DNA of 64,000 nt from Streptomyces sp. Tue6028 (GCF_002300165.1 NZ_MLCE01000012.1:248001-312000); one strand, 5' to 3'; counted from the stretch's first letter, positions 18,734 to 27,720 are shown. The notes: a model not told the origin generated them from the letters alone. A program made the numbers and translations.

Positions 18734-19582
18734 TCACAGGTGCAGGAGCCGCTCGGTGATCTCGCGGTAGTCCCGCAGCGCGAGACGCAGCTGTTCGGTG
18801 TCCGCGCCCGCCTCCTTGCCCTCGCCCTGCTGGAGGACCGTGCGCAGGGTGCGCCGACGCCGGGTCACGGCCTCCGTGAACGTCCCGGCCAGCTCCTCCA
18901 GCACGTGGTCGGCCTCCTCCACGGAGTCCCTCGGCCCGTCCACGAATCCGCCGAGCGCGTGCCGCAGACGCAGCGCGAACGTGTCGCTCTCGTCCTTCGC
19001 CAGCAGCGGGGTGTCCGGCCGTCCGGTGTCCCGCGCGGGCCGGCCGCCGCCGTGCCCGTCGGCACGCCCGCTCCCCGTGCCGCCCTCGGCGGCACCCGTG
19101 GCACCGGTGGCGGTCCGGGCACGGTCGCCGAGACCCTCGCCGCGGCCGACGCGTTCGGCTCCCGCGGTGCGGTCACCGGACTTCCCCGTGCGGTCAGCGG
19201 ACTTCCCGTTGCCGTCGCGGCCGAGGCCGTCGCCCCCGCGGGCCGGGACGTCGGCACGCCCGCCGGCGCGGTCCTCGTCGGCGCGGGTACGGACGTCGTC
19301 GCCCCGGCCGCGTCCGTCCGTGCCCATGCGGCCCACGGCCGCAGGTCCGTCACCCTCGCGGGGTGTCCCGGCCGCGTCGGCCCGGCCCGGTCCCTCCTCG
19401 CGCACCGCGCCGCCGGCGGCACGCACGCCCTCTCGGGGCGCGGTGACGGAGCCTTCCGGCTCCCCGGCGCGTGCCGCCGCGGCCTCCTCCGCCGCCGCCC
19501 GGAACGCCGGGTCCACCGGGCCCCTCCCGGTCGTACGCGACGGTGTCCGCTCCGGATCCTGGTCCGGTGTCCTGTCGTTCAT
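18734..19582 (-). CDS. Hypothetical protein with low-complexity Gly/Arg/Asp-rich region
   Basis: 282 aa from ATG (MNDRTPDQDP); GGGAG lies nine bases upstream. Residues about 20-190 are a charged, Gly/Arg/Asp/Ala-rich region without predicted fold. The last 90 residues are helical: RLRHALGGFVDGPRDSVEEADHVLEELAGTF and so on. The segment VDGPRDSVEEADHVLEEL is similar to VDSPQEAVAEADRLLGEV in the neighbour encoded just upstream (five-base gap), so the two are related products of one operon. Function unknown. Confidence 0.8.
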   Translation of the reverse strand: MNDRTPDQDPERTPSRTTGRGPVDPAFRAAAEEAAAARAGEPEGSVTAPREGVRAAGGAVREEGPGRADAAGTPREGDGPAAVGRMGTDGRGRGDDVRTRADEDRAGGRADVPARGGDGLGRDGNGKSADRTGKSGDRTAGAERVGRGEGLGDRARTATGATGAAEGGTGSGRADGHGGGRPARDTGRPDTPLLAKDESDTFALRLRHALGGFVDGPRDSVEEADHVLEELAGTFTEAVTRRRRTLRTVLQQGEGKEAGADTEQLRLALRDYREITERLLHL

Positions 19583-19587
19583 CTTCG

Positions 19588-20265
19588 TCAACTCCCCTTC
19601 ACCTGACGGCGGGTGAACGCCCAGGGAAGCGGGGAACGGCTGCCGGAGACCGGCTTCCCGGAGTCGGCCTCCGGGGTCTGCGTCTCCTCCGTGCGATGCC
19701 GCGGATCGTCCTGCCGCGCCGGGGCCACCAGCTCCTCGAACAGGGCGCGGGCCTCGATCATGGCCTTGCGCATCTCCTCCGTGCCGGCGCCGTTCTCCGC
19801 CGCCCCGGCCTGCGCGACGCGGTGCACGCGCCGGTAGCCGTGGACGTGGTGCCCGTGGTGCACCGAGAGGGCGTCGACCTGCTCCTCGTACCGGCCGCCG
19901 TCGGGGAATCCGCGCTTGCCCGCCACCTCGCCGAGCAGCCGGTCGGCCTCGGCCACGGCCTCCTGCGGGGAGTCGACGAAGCGTTCCTGGGCGGCCGTCC
20001 AGCGGTTCGCGTACTCCTCGCGGGCCGCGGCCTCCAACGGCTGCCTGCGCAGGGCCCCGTGCCGCTTCACCCGCTCGGCCAGGTCACGTTCGGCGGCCCG
20101 GGTGTCGCCGTCGTGCCGGGCGACGGTCCTCTCGTACTCGGGTCCGAAGCGCCGCCGCATGCTGCGCCCGCCCTGCGGCCTTTGAGCAAGAAGGGTCAGG
20201 GTGGCCGCAACGACGACAACGGCCACCACGATCACGATCAGAGCGATGATCACGCCTGTGGACAT
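19588..20265 (-). CDS. Hypothetical membrane-anchored protein, related to its downstream neighbour
   Basis: 225 aa from ATG with GGAAGG six bases upstream. One N-terminal membrane helix (VIIALIVIVVAVVVVAATLTLLA) and a cytosolic domain: RRRFGPEYERTVARHDGDTRAAERDLAERVKRH, then FVDSPQEAVAEADRLLGEVAG, then a C-terminal region ending FTRRQVKGS. The 'SMRRRFGPEYERTV...D...AE..L..R..R' pattern recurs in hypothetical actinobacterial proteins. First gene of a two-gene operon. Function unknown. Confidence 0.82.
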   Translation of the reverse strand: MSTGVIIALIVIVVAVVVVAATLTLLAQRPQGGRSMRRRFGPEYERTVARHDGDTRAAERDLAERVKRHGALRRQPLEAAAREEYANRWTAAQERFVDSPQEAVAEADRLLGEVAGKRGFPDGGRYEEQVDALSVHHGHHVHGYRRVHRVAQAGAAENGAGTEEMRKAMIEARALFEELVAPARQDDPRHRTEETQTPEADSGKPVSGSRSPLPWAFTRRQVKGS

Positions 20266-20437
20266 GGATGCCTTCCCGGGTTCTCGACCCAACGGGCCGG
20301 TTCGGGAACCGGGTTGCCCGGAAAGCGCTCCCCAAACGGTCCCCGCACCGCGCACGCCCGCCGTCCGCCGCCCGCGCCGCGGTGTCCGCCGTAATCCGCT
20401 TGCGGGCGGGGTGCCCCACCTCCCCACAATGACCGGC

Positions 20438-20983
20438 ATGACCGACGCCCCCGCCGACAACGCCTCCCGTACGACGGCCTCCTGGACCGTCGCTCCCGAG
20501 CCCTTCGACTCCCCCGCGGCGGCGGCGCTGTGGCGGGCGTACTACACGGAGGTCAGCGACCGCTGGTACCTGCTGCACGAGGGACGCACGACGGACCCGG
20601 GTGAGCTGGAGCGTGAGATCGCCGCACACCAGGGCCACGAATTCACGCCGCCCACCGGGGTGTTGCTCGTCGCGCGGTACGACGGCGAGCCCGCGGGCAC
20701 GGCCGGTGTACGGATGCTCGACGCCGGCACGGGCGAACTGAGCCGCGTCTTCGTCCGCCCGGAACTGCGCGGCAGGGGCGGCGCTCCCGTCCTGCTCGCG
20801 GCCGTCGAGGAGGCGGCCCGCGGCCTCGGCGCCGAGCGGCTCGTCCTCGACACCCGCAGCGACCTCGTGGAGGCCCGCGCGCTGTACGCCCGGCACGGCT
20901 ACCGGGAGACCGCGGCGCACAACGACGACATCTACGCCGAGCACTGGTTCAGGAAGGAACTGACGGGCCGGCCGGCGGAGTAG
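20438..20983 (+). CDS. GNAT N-acetyltransferase
   Basis: 181 aa; ATG at 20438, with an in-frame ATG nine bases earlier equally possible (no ribosome site is visible for either). The GNAT fold shows LLVARYDGEPAGTAGVRML, ELSRVFVRPELRGRGGAPVLLAAVEEAA (acetyl-CoA loop R/Q-x-x-G-x-G/A as RGRGGA, preceded by V), then LVLDTRSDLVEARALYARHGYRE. It transfers acetyl groups to an amine of unknown identity in the cytosol. Single gene, converging with the DHA2 exporter. Confidence 0.85.
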   Translation: MTDAPADNASRTTASWTVAPEPFDSPAAAALWRAYYTEVSDRWYLLHEGRTTDPGELEREIAAHQGHEFTPPTGVLLVARYDGEPAGTAGVRMLDAGTGELSRVFVRPELRGRGGAPVLLAAVEEAARGLGAERLVLDTRSDLVEARALYARHGYRETAAHNDDIYAEHWFRKELTGRPAE

Positions 20984-20996
20984 GCCGGAGCCGCTC

Positions 20997-23165
20997 TCAC
21001 TTCTGCCTGGTGTGCGGGCCGGGCACCGAGCCGTCGTGCGGCCGTTCCGCGTCGGAGCCGCACATCTCCGCGTTCAGCTCCTCGACCAGCCGGGCCAGAT
21101 CGGTCGGCCGGTCCGGCCCCCACCAGTCGCCCAGCAGCTCGGCGAGCGACTCCTCGCGGGCCTTGGCCAGCCTGTCGGCGGCCTCCCGGCCCTCCTCGGT
21201 CAGCACCAGGTCCAGCCCCTCACGCAGGGCGAGCCGGCGCTCCTCCACCTGCCGGGCCGCGGCCAGCACGACGTGCAACGGCACGGAACTGCGCTCGGCG
21301 AGCTCCGCGGGCTCCGCCCACCCGTACTTCTTGATCCGCAGCAGCAGCCAGCTCGCCGCAGGCAGCAGGTCGTAGCCCGCCCGCGCGGTGATCTTCTCGT
21401 AGATCTCCCGCCGCCCCTCGCGGGTCCCGAGCACCGACAGCGCCCGGCACACCTCGTCGTACGACGACCGCTCCACCGGGTTGCTGGCGAGCGTCTCCGT
21501 GACGTCCGGCGCCGTCACCGAGCCGCGCAGCCTGTCCTCGCGCAGGAACCAGGCCAGCACGAAGCCGAGAAGGGCCACCGGGGCGGCGTAGAGGAACACG
21601 TCCGTGATGGACGACGCGAACGCGTGCAGGACGGGCTGGCGCAGTGCGGACGGCAGCTCCGCGATGCCCTTCGGGTCGGCCTTGAGCGCGTCGGGCGTGA
21701 GGCCCGGGGGGAGCTCCTGCCCGGAGAGCGCGACGACGAGGTTGTCGCCGAGACGGTTCGCGAAGACCGTGCCGAAGATGGCGACGCCGAACGAGGCGCC
21801 GATGGAACGGAAGAACGTCGCGCCGGACGTGGCGACACCGAGGTCCTCGTACGACACCGCGTTCTGCACGATCAGCACCAGGACCTGCATGACCAGGCCG
21901 AGCCCCAGGCCGAAGACGAAGAAGTACGCGCTCATCTCGCCGGTGCCGCTGTTCTCGTCCATCTGGTGGAGCAGCAGCAGGCCGATGGTGGTCACCCCCG
22001 TGCCCGCCACCGGGAACACCTTCCAGCGGCCGGTGCGGCTGACCACCTGCCCGGAGAAGGTGGAGGACAGCAGCAGCCCGAGCACCATCGGCAGCATGTG
22101 CACACCGGACCAGGTCGGCGAGACGCCCTGGACGACCTGGAGGAAGGTCGGCAGATAGGTCATCGCGCCGAACATCGCGAAGCCGACGATGAAGCTGATC
22201 ACGGCGGACAGCGTGAAGGTGCGGATGCCGAACAGCTTGAGAGGGAGGACGGGTTCGGCCGCCCGCCGCTCCACGGCGACGAACAGGAAGGCCAGCGCCA
22301 CCCCCAGCACCGCGAGCCCGATGATCTGTGGCGAGCTCCAGCTCCAGGTGGTGCCCCCGAGGGAGGCCACCAGTACCAGGCAGGTGGCGACCGCGGCGAT
22401 CAGGAACGTGCCGAGGTAGTCGATGACGTGCCGGGCCGTCTTCGCCGGGATGTGCAGGACGACCGCGATCACGACGAGGGCGACGACGCCCACGGGCAGA
22501 TTGACGTAGAAGACCCAGCGCCAGCTGAGGTGTTCGGTGAGCAGGCCGCCGAGCAGCGGTCCGAGCACGCTGGTCGCGCCGAAGACCGCGCCGAACAGCC
22601 CCTGGTACTTGCCGCGTTCACGCGGCGGCACGAGGTCGCCGACGATCGCCATCGACAGCACCATCAGGCCGCCGCCGCCGAGGCCCTGGAGGGCGCGGAA
22701 GCCGATCAGCTCGCCCATGTTCTGCGCCATGCCGCACAGCGCGGAGCCGATCAGGAAGATCACGATCGCCGTCTGGAACAGCTTCTTGCGGCCGTACTGG
22801 TCGCCGAGCTTGCCCCACAGCGGGGTCGCCGCGGTCGACGCGAGCAGATACGCGGTCACCACCCAGGACAGGTGCTCCAGGCCGCCGAGGTCGCTGACGA
22901 TGGTGGGCAGCGCCGTCGACACGATCGTCTGGTCCAGCGCGGCGAGCAGCATGCCGAGCAGCAGCGCGCCGATCGAGACGAACACGCTGCCGTGCACCTG
23001 GTCGCGTGCGTCGAGCGCGGCGGCGGTGCGGCGCCGCACGGCCGATTCGTTGACGGCCGTCACCCCGCCCGGTCCGGTCGCCCCGTCCGGCCCGGCGGGC
23101 GTGTCCGCGCCGCCCGGCGCGTCCGGCCCGCCCGGTATGTCCGCGCCGTGCGCATCCCCGGTCAT
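20997..23165 (-). CDS. DHA2-family MDR MFS exporter with C-terminal winged-helix-like domain
   Basis: 722 aa, ATG with GGGAGG six bases upstream. A 65-residue Gly/Pro/Asp-rich N-terminal tail precedes fourteen membrane helices; the first carries LLLGMLLAALDQTIVSTALPTI (DHA2 motif D1), followed by LWGKLGDQYGRKK (motif A) and VFGATSVLGPLLGGLLTE (motif C). Residues about 570-722 are soluble and resemble a winged-helix unit: YEKITARAGYDLLPAASWLLLRIKKYG, ERRLALREGLDLVLTEEGREAADRL. Such extended QacA/EmrB-like exporters are common in Streptomyces and expel drugs with proton exchange. The C-terminal domain may sense the substrate or DNA; this is inferred. Confidence 0.9.
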   Translation of the reverse strand: MTGDAHGADIPGGPDAPGGADTPAGPDGATGPGGVTAVNESAVRRRTAAALDARDQVHGSVFVSIGALLLGMLLAALDQTIVSTALPTIVSDLGGLEHLSWVVTAYLLASTAATPLWGKLGDQYGRKKLFQTAIVIFLIGSALCGMAQNMGELIGFRALQGLGGGGLMVLSMAIVGDLVPPRERGKYQGLFGAVFGATSVLGPLLGGLLTEHLSWRWVFYVNLPVGVVALVVIAVVLHIPAKTARHVIDYLGTFLIAAVATCLVLVASLGGTTWSWSSPQIIGLAVLGVALAFLFVAVERRAAEPVLPLKLFGIRTFTLSAVISFIVGFAMFGAMTYLPTFLQVVQGVSPTWSGVHMLPMVLGLLLSSTFSGQVVSRTGRWKVFPVAGTGVTTIGLLLLHQMDENSGTGEMSAYFFVFGLGLGLVMQVLVLIVQNAVSYEDLGVATSGATFFRSIGASFGVAIFGTVFANRLGDNLVVALSGQELPPGLTPDALKADPKGIAELPSALRQPVLHAFASSITDVFLYAAPVALLGFVLAWFLREDRLRGSVTAPDVTETLASNPVERSSYDEVCRALSVLGTREGRREIYEKITARAGYDLLPAASWLLLRIKKYGWAEPAELAERSSVPLHVVLAAARQVEERRLALREGLDLVLTEEGREAADRLAKAREESLAELLGDWWGPDRPTDLARLVEELNAEMCGSDAERPHDGSVPGPHTRQK

Positions 23166-23330
23166 TCGACCTCCCTGAGCCCCGAGGGTCCCGGTCAACC
23201 CCCATCCTGGTCGGTGTGACCCGTTATGGCCCGTCGAGTCATCCGGAAGCAGGTATTCCGGGGGGCTCCTTGGAGATTCCGTGAGGGACATCCGGATAAT
23301 CTCTGGAGCTTCAGGGGGAGGGACCCACGC

Positions 23331-24434
23331 GTGACTGATCCGAACGGGCATGTCTGCCCCGAGTGCGAGACGCCCAGGGCGCCGGACGGCACCCCGTCGT
23401 GCGCCTGCGCACGGCGGGCGTCCGACGCGCTCCGCGACGCCCGCACGGCCGAGGCCGCCGCGGCGGGGGACTTCGACCCCCTGCGCATACGTCCGTACGT
23501 GGAACTGGGCGCCGGGGGCGCTTCGGAGACTCCGGGTACTTCGGGGCCCGCGGCAGGTCCGTCCTCCGGCGAGGGCACGCCCTCCGGTGGCGCCGGCCCT
23601 GCCGCGACGGCCGGAGCGGCGGGCACCGACGGGGACCCGTCGGCCACCGTGCGGCTGAAGGCGGTGCCGCCGGACGCGACCATGCGGCTCGCGGCGCTGC
23701 CGTCCGAGCCGCGCGCCGCCGACGTACGCCTCTTCCGGGACCAGGAGCGAGGGACCGGGCAGGGCCGGGGACGGCACCGGGAGGCCGGCCGGCCGACCGC
23801 CTCGGACGGGCGGCCCGGGCGTCGTCGCCGTACCGCGGTCCTGGTCGCCGCCGCGGCCACCGTGACCGTGGCGGCAGCGGCGGGGTTCGCGAGCGGACTG
23901 TTCTCGTACGACACCCCCGCGCGGGACGCGGCGCTGCCGGAGGACGTGCGGGCGAGCGTGCCGGACTCGTCCTCCGAGGCGGCCTCGGAGTCCCCCTCGG
24001 CGAGCGCGTCGGCCGCGACGCGGGCACCGAGCGCGTCGGCCTCCACGTCGCCGAGCACGAGCCCGTCGTCCTCGGCGTCGGAGTCGGCGCCGGAGTCGAG
24101 CGCGTCGCCGAGCCCGTCCCGGTCGACGGCCGGCCCCACGCAGTCGTCGGGCACGGCGGGCACCACCGCGTCGGCGCAGCCGCCGAGCGACACGTCCGAG
24201 GGAATCGGCGCCACGACCCTGCGGCGCGGCGACCGGGGCCCCGAGGTCACCGAACTCCAGCTGCGCCTGCGTCAGCTCGGGCTCTACCAGGGCGGCCCGG
24301 ACGGCAGGTTCGGCAGGCACGTGGAGGACGCCGTACGCCGCTACCAGTGGGCGCGGGGCATCTCCGGCGACGAGATGGGCGTCTACGGGCGGTTCACCCG
24401 GGCGAGCCTGGAGTCGGAGACGACGGAACCGTGA
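23331..24434 (+). CDS. Membrane-anchored peptidoglycan-binding protein with zinc-ribbon-like N-terminus
   Basis: 367 aa from GTG with GGGGGAGGGA nine bases upstream. Residues 1-30 hold a possible metal cluster (CPEC...CAC). A disordered region is followed by one membrane helix (TAVLVAAAATVTVAAAAGF), then an extracytoplasmic Ser/Ala-rich stretch (SESPSASASAATRAPSASAS and more) and a C-terminal PG_binding_1 domain (LRRGDRGPEVTELQLRLRQLGLYQG, GRFGRHVEDAVRRYQ). Topology puts the zinc-like end in the cytosol and the wall-binding end outside. Similar proteins occur widely in Streptomyces; the role is unproven. Confidence 0.87.
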   Translation: MTDPNGHVCPECETPRAPDGTPSCACARRASDALRDARTAEAAAAGDFDPLRIRPYVELGAGGASETPGTSGPAAGPSSGEGTPSGGAGPAATAGAAGTDGDPSATVRLKAVPPDATMRLAALPSEPRAADVRLFRDQERGTGQGRGRHREAGRPTASDGRPGRRRRTAVLVAAAATVTVAAAAGFASGLFSYDTPARDAALPEDVRASVPDSSSEAASESPSASASAATRAPSASASTSPSTSPSSSASESAPESSASPSPSRSTAGPTQSSGTAGTTASAQPPSDTSEGIGATTLRRGDRGPEVTELQLRLRQLGLYQGGPDGRFGRHVEDAVRRYQWARGISGDEMGVYGRFTRASLESETTEP

Positions 24435-25095
24435 GCGCCCGCCGAGGCCGGCGCGGGGCCGGGACGCCCGGACGTGTCCCGCCTCCGGGGACGGCCCCTC
24501 AGGCGGGTCCTCGACCGAACTGATCCGGTCAAACCGGTCACTGAAGTCACCGATCCGGTCGCTGAACCGGTCACCGAACCGGTCGGGCTTCGGCCGAGGC
24601 GAAGGGACGACACCGCGACCTGAGGGGGAGCGGCCGGGCCGCGCCCGAGACAGGCTCGGGGCGAGGTCCGCCGTCGACCCGAGACGGGACGCGGGGCGAG
24701 GTCGGCCCTCGGCCCGAGGCAGGCCGCGGGGATCGGTCGGCCCTCGTCCCGAAGCGGGCGGTCGGGCGTCGGCCGCGGCGAACGCTCGGGCCTCGGCCCG
24801 GGACGAGCGGCCGGGGCCGGCAGAAGTGAAGGAGCGGGGGACTCAGCCCGCGTGGAGCGACGCCGACCCCGACCTCGCCCCAGGCCCGGCCCGGGCCGCG
24901 GCGAAAGGGGCGGGCAGCGCGCAGGCGGTGCGCTCAGGTCTCAGCCGGAGCGAAACAGCCGGGCTTCGGCGCCGGCCGGTCTCAGCCGAGGAGAAGGAGC
25001 CGGGCCTCGGCCCGGGAGGGGCGGCCCGGGAGGGGCGGCCCGGGCCGGCCTGAGCGATGGGGTCGGGGTTCGCGCAGGGTCGGGGTGGGCGGGGC
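24435..25095. other. 661-bp intergenic region of degenerate GC-rich repeats
   Basis: No gene is supported although several open frames exist. At 24520-24595 there are about five degenerate copies of a (A/T)CCGGTCA-type unit (GATCCGGTCA, AACCGGTCAC). From 24600 to 25050 the sequence is built from imperfect copies of GGCCTCGGCCCGAG and CCTCGGCCCGGG-like strings, giving dozens of short complementary segments. It could be a slippage-generated spacer or a transcript with heavy secondary structure. Strong strand compositional bias (G-rich on plus) is evident. Confidence 0.5.
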
Positions 25096-25758
25096 TCAGC
25101 CGAAGTGGAGGCGGAGGGTGCCGCCCTCCGCGGGCACGACGCGGACCTGCGTCAGGTCGGCGACGAGGACGTCCGGGCCGTGGAGTCCGGCCCGGGGGCC
25201 GATCCCCACCACCGTCATCCCGGCGGCCTTGCCCGCCTCGATCCCCGCCCCCGAGTCCTCGAAGACGACGCAGTCCTCGGGAGCGACACCCAGCTCCGCC
25301 GCCCCCTTGAGGAACCCCTCGGGATCGGGCTTGCTCGCCCCGACGGACTCGGCTGTGACCCGCACGTCGGGCAGTTCCAGCCCGGCGGCGGCCATCCGTG
25401 CGGTGGACAGCGCCACGTCCGCCGAGGTGACGAGCGCGTGCGGCAGCCCCGCGAGGGAGGCCAGGAAGTCGTGGGCGCCCGCGATCGCGACGACGCCGTC
25501 CATGTCGGCGGTCTCCTCGGCGAGCATGCGCGCGTTGTCCGTGTGGTTCTGCTCCATGGGCCGGTCGGGCAGCAGCATCGCCATCGAGGCGTAGCCCTGC
25601 CGGCCGTGGACGACCTTCATGACCTCGTCGCCGTCCAGGCCGTGACGGTCGGCCCAGCGGCGCCAGCAGCGTTCGACGACGGCGTCGGAGTTGACGAGGG
25701 TGCCGTCCATGTCGAGGAGGAGGGCGCGGGCGGTCAGAACGGTGGGGGCCGTCGTCAT
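25096..25758 (-). CDS. HAD-superfamily phosphatase (beta-phosphoglucomutase/GPP-like)
   Basis: 220 aa, ATG with GGAG nine bases upstream. Motif I LLLDMDGTLVNSDAVVERCW (nucleophile Asp), motif II VTSAD, motif III Lys in ASKPDPEGF and motif IV VFEDSGAGIEAGKAAGM are complete, and an alpha-helical cap lies between I and II. Subfamily resembles DOG/GPP or beta-PGM sugar-phosphate phosphatases of the cytosol. Single gene; an AT-rich imperfect dyad at 25855-25878 lies about 100 bp upstream and may be its promoter or operator. Confidence 0.87.
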   Translation of the reverse strand: MTTAPTVLTARALLLDMDGTLVNSDAVVERCWRRWADRHGLDGDEVMKVVHGRQGYASMAMLLPDRPMEQNHTDNARMLAEETADMDGVVAIAGAHDFLASLAGLPHALVTSADVALSTARMAAAGLELPDVRVTAESVGASKPDPEGFLKGAAELGVAPEDCVVFEDSGAGIEAGKAAGMTVVGIGPRAGLHGPDVLVADLTQVRVVPAEGGTLRLHFG

Positions 25759-25854
25759 CGGCAATGCTCCAAGGCGCGGGAAAGGGGCACGGGGGTGCCC
25801 CTGGGAACAAGGCGGCCCCGTCCGCCGGTCAGGGAGGAGCGGACGGGAGCCACT

Positions 25855-25878
25855 TTGTTCTTTTACGATACAAAACAA
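25855..25878. promoter_or_regulatory. AT-rich imperfect dyad upstream of HAD gene
   Basis: TTGTTCTTTT and ACAAAACAA flank ACGAT. The stretch stands out from the surrounding GC-rich DNA and lies in the gap upstream of the HAD phosphatase start, where a promoter or operator would be. Confidence 0.4.
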
Positions 25879-26005
25879 GAGGGGTGCCGCGCCACCGGGC
25901 CTGACCTGCGGCTCGTCGCCCCCGCGACGAGCGGCCACCCGGACGACACCGTCGGGACACCGATGCGACACCCTCCGGCCGCCCGGCCCGACGGGCGGCG
26001 GGACG

Positions 26006-26587
26006 TCAGCCCGTGACCGCCTCGTACAGGCTCCAGACACCCAGTCCGAGCATCAGCACGGCCGCCACCTTGGTGATCAGCTCCAGCGGCACCCGCTTCA
26101 TCAGGGCCTTGCCGCCGACGATGCCGAGGCCCGCGACCGCCCACAGGGCGAGGACGGCGCCGAGGCCGACGGAGAGCGGGTCGTCGTAGCGGGCGGCGAG
26201 GTTCGCCGTCATGATCTGGGTCAGGTCACCGAACTCGGCGACGAGGATGAGCATGAAACCCGCGCCGGAGACCTTCCAGAAGCTCTGGTTCTCGGGCTTG
26301 CGGATCTCCTCCTCGTCCTCGTCCTTCTTCATGAGCAGGACCGCGGCGCCACCGAGGAAGAGCACGCCGGTGAGCGCGTGCACGATCTGCTGCGGCAGCA
26401 GGGTCAGGACACTGCCCGCCGCGACGGCGAGCGCGACGTGCAGGGCGAACGCGGCGGCGACACCGGCGAAGACGTACGAGGCGCGGTAGCGGGTGCCGAG
26501 GACGAGCCCGGCGAGCGCGGTCTTGTCCGGCAGCTCGGCAAGGAAGACGACACCGAAGACGAGCGCCATCACGCTGATGCTGATCAA
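26006..26587 (-). CDS. GDT1/TMEM165/MneA-family Mn(2+)/Ca(2+) exporter
   Basis: 193 aa from TTG, preceded by GAGGAA. Six hydrophobic helices in two inverted halves, each starting with the UPF0016 motif: VFLAELPDKTALAGLVLG (ELPDKTA, a variant of E-x-G-D-K/R-T) and LILVAEFGDLTQIMTANL (EFGDLTQ). An acidic loop (KKDEDEEEIRKPE) joins the halves. Family members export Mn or Ca with proton exchange at the membrane. A yybP-ykoY manganese riboswitch lies about 140 bases upstream on the same strand, which strongly supports manganese efflux induced by excess Mn. Confidence 0.92.
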   Translation of the reverse strand: MISISVMALVFGVVFLAELPDKTALAGLVLGTRYRASYVFAGVAAAFALHVALAVAAGSVLTLLPQQIVHALTGVLFLGGAAVLLMKKDEDEEEIRKPENQSFWKVSGAGFMLILVAEFGDLTQIMTANLAARYDDPLSVGLGAVLALWAVAGLGIVGGKALMKRVPLELITKVAAVLMLGLGVWSLYEAVTG

Positions 26588-26724
26588 AATTCCTCAATCG
26601 GTCGGGCTGCCCCACCGAGAGTGCTGTTGCTGCGCTGCGACACCTCGGCACGGCAGCGCACGGCGGCGCCCACGCCGGGAGGCGCGGGCAGCACCCACGC
26701 CGAAGGTCACGGCACGGGCGGTGC
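26588..26724 (-). promoter_or_regulatory. Expression-platform region between Mn riboswitch and exporter
   Basis: 137 bases of leader with no gene. Several GC-rich complementary strings (GGGCGGTGC, GGCGTGGGTGCTGCC) could form alternative hairpins that control termination or ribosome access. The ribosome site GAGGAA lies at its end. Confidence 0.45.
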
Positions 26725-26845
26725 ACTGCTTGCCGAAGGTCTCGCTGGCCGGCCTCGTGGACGAGGCCTGCCTCCGGGCGCCGGCTCAGACGAGCTGAGC
26801 AGTATGTCGACGGTCCGGCGAAGAGCTACTCCCCTTCTGCGCCGT
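26725..26845 (-). ncRNA. yybP-ykoY manganese riboswitch
   Basis: On the minus strand the leader starts AGAAGGGGAGTAGCTCTTCG (box at about 26838-26819) and ends with GAGACCTTCGG (26743-26733). These are the two conserved loops of the Mn(2+)-sensing yybP-ykoY aptamer (GGGGAGUAGC and GCGAGACCUU.GC). Paired stems such as GCCTCGT...ACGAGGC lie between. It sits directly before a GDT1-type exporter, the commonest partner of this riboswitch. Ends are approximate; the expression platform (26588-26725) is not resolved. Confidence 0.85.
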
Positions 26846-27075
26846 CCATGCTACGCGACGCCGGCCCGGCCCCGACAGGGACTTTGGTCACATCGGGCGC
26901 AACGCGACAAAAGGGCCCGTCGGCGACGTGGGGACCTCGCGGAGATCCCGGCACAGACCTTGTCGTGTCATGTGCACGTCACTAGCTTCTAACCCGAGCC
27001 ACACCCTCCGGAAATGCGCCGCCGCAAGCATGTGCTCGCTCACCCCCAACGGCCCCCCACTCCAAGGGAGTTCGC

Positions 27076-27720
27076 ATGCCAAAGGTCTACGCGCGTCGAC
27101 GACTGAGCATACTCGCAGCCGTCACGGGCCTGATAGCCATGGCCGGGATTTTCAACGGCCCGACCGCCTCCGCCGCACTGCCGACCCCGGTCAGCGCCGC
27201 CACCGCCCGCACCTACCTCGCCTCGCTGAAGGTGGCGACGGAGAACCGCACGGGCTACAACCGTGACCTGTTCCCCACGTGGATCACCATCAGCGGCACC
27301 TGCAACACCCGTGAGTACATCCTCAAGCGCGACGGCACGAACGTCGTCACGGACTCCGCGTGCGCGGCCACCAGCGGCACCTGGCGCTCGGCCTACGACG
27401 GCGCCACCTGGACCGCCGCCTCCGACCTCGACATCGACCACCTCGTGCCGCTGGCCGAGGCCTGGGACTCCGGCGCCGGCGCCTGGACCACCGCACAGCG
27501 CCAGGCGTTCGCCAACGACGTGACCCGCCCCCAGCTCATCGCGGTCACCGACAACGTGAACCAGCAGAAGAGCGACCAGGACCCCGCCGAGTGGATGCCC
27601 CCGCTCAGCTCGTACGCCTGCACCTACGTCCGCGCCTGGGTCCAGGTGAAGTACTACTACAACCTCTCGGTCGACTCCGCCGAGAAGTCCAAGCTCAGCT
27701 CGGTGCTCAGCGGCTGCTGA
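27076..27720 (+). CDS. Secreted HNH endonuclease family protein
   Basis: 214 aa, ATG with AAGGGAG six bases upstream. Signal peptide: RRRLSILAAVTGLIAMAGIF...TASA. The mature part is the HNH/DUF1524-like (GmrSD C-terminal) nuclease fold: NTREYILKRDGT, LDIDHLVPLAEAWDSGA (DIDH catalytic His), FANDVTRPQLIAVTDNVNQQKSDQDPAEWMPP (Asn and metal-ligand His/Asp region, split). Such exported nucleases are common in Streptomyces and probably degrade extracellular DNA for nutrition. Monocistronic. Confidence 0.88.
   Translation: MPKVYARRRLSILAAVTGLIAMAGIFNGPTASAALPTPVSAATARTYLASLKVATENRTGYNRDLFPTWITISGTCNTREYILKRDGTNVVTDSACAATSGTWRSAYDGATWTAASDLDIDHLVPLAEAWDSGAGAWTTAQRQAFANDVTRPQLIAVTDNVNQQKSDQDPAEWMPPLSSYACTYVRAWVQVKYYYNLSVDSAEKSKLSSVLSGC

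Noticed and set aside
24826-25310. Plus-strand frames in the repeat-rich spacer
   Set aside because: Low-complexity Arg/Pro/Gly frames with no ribosome site; several overlapping frames open at once as expected for high GC.
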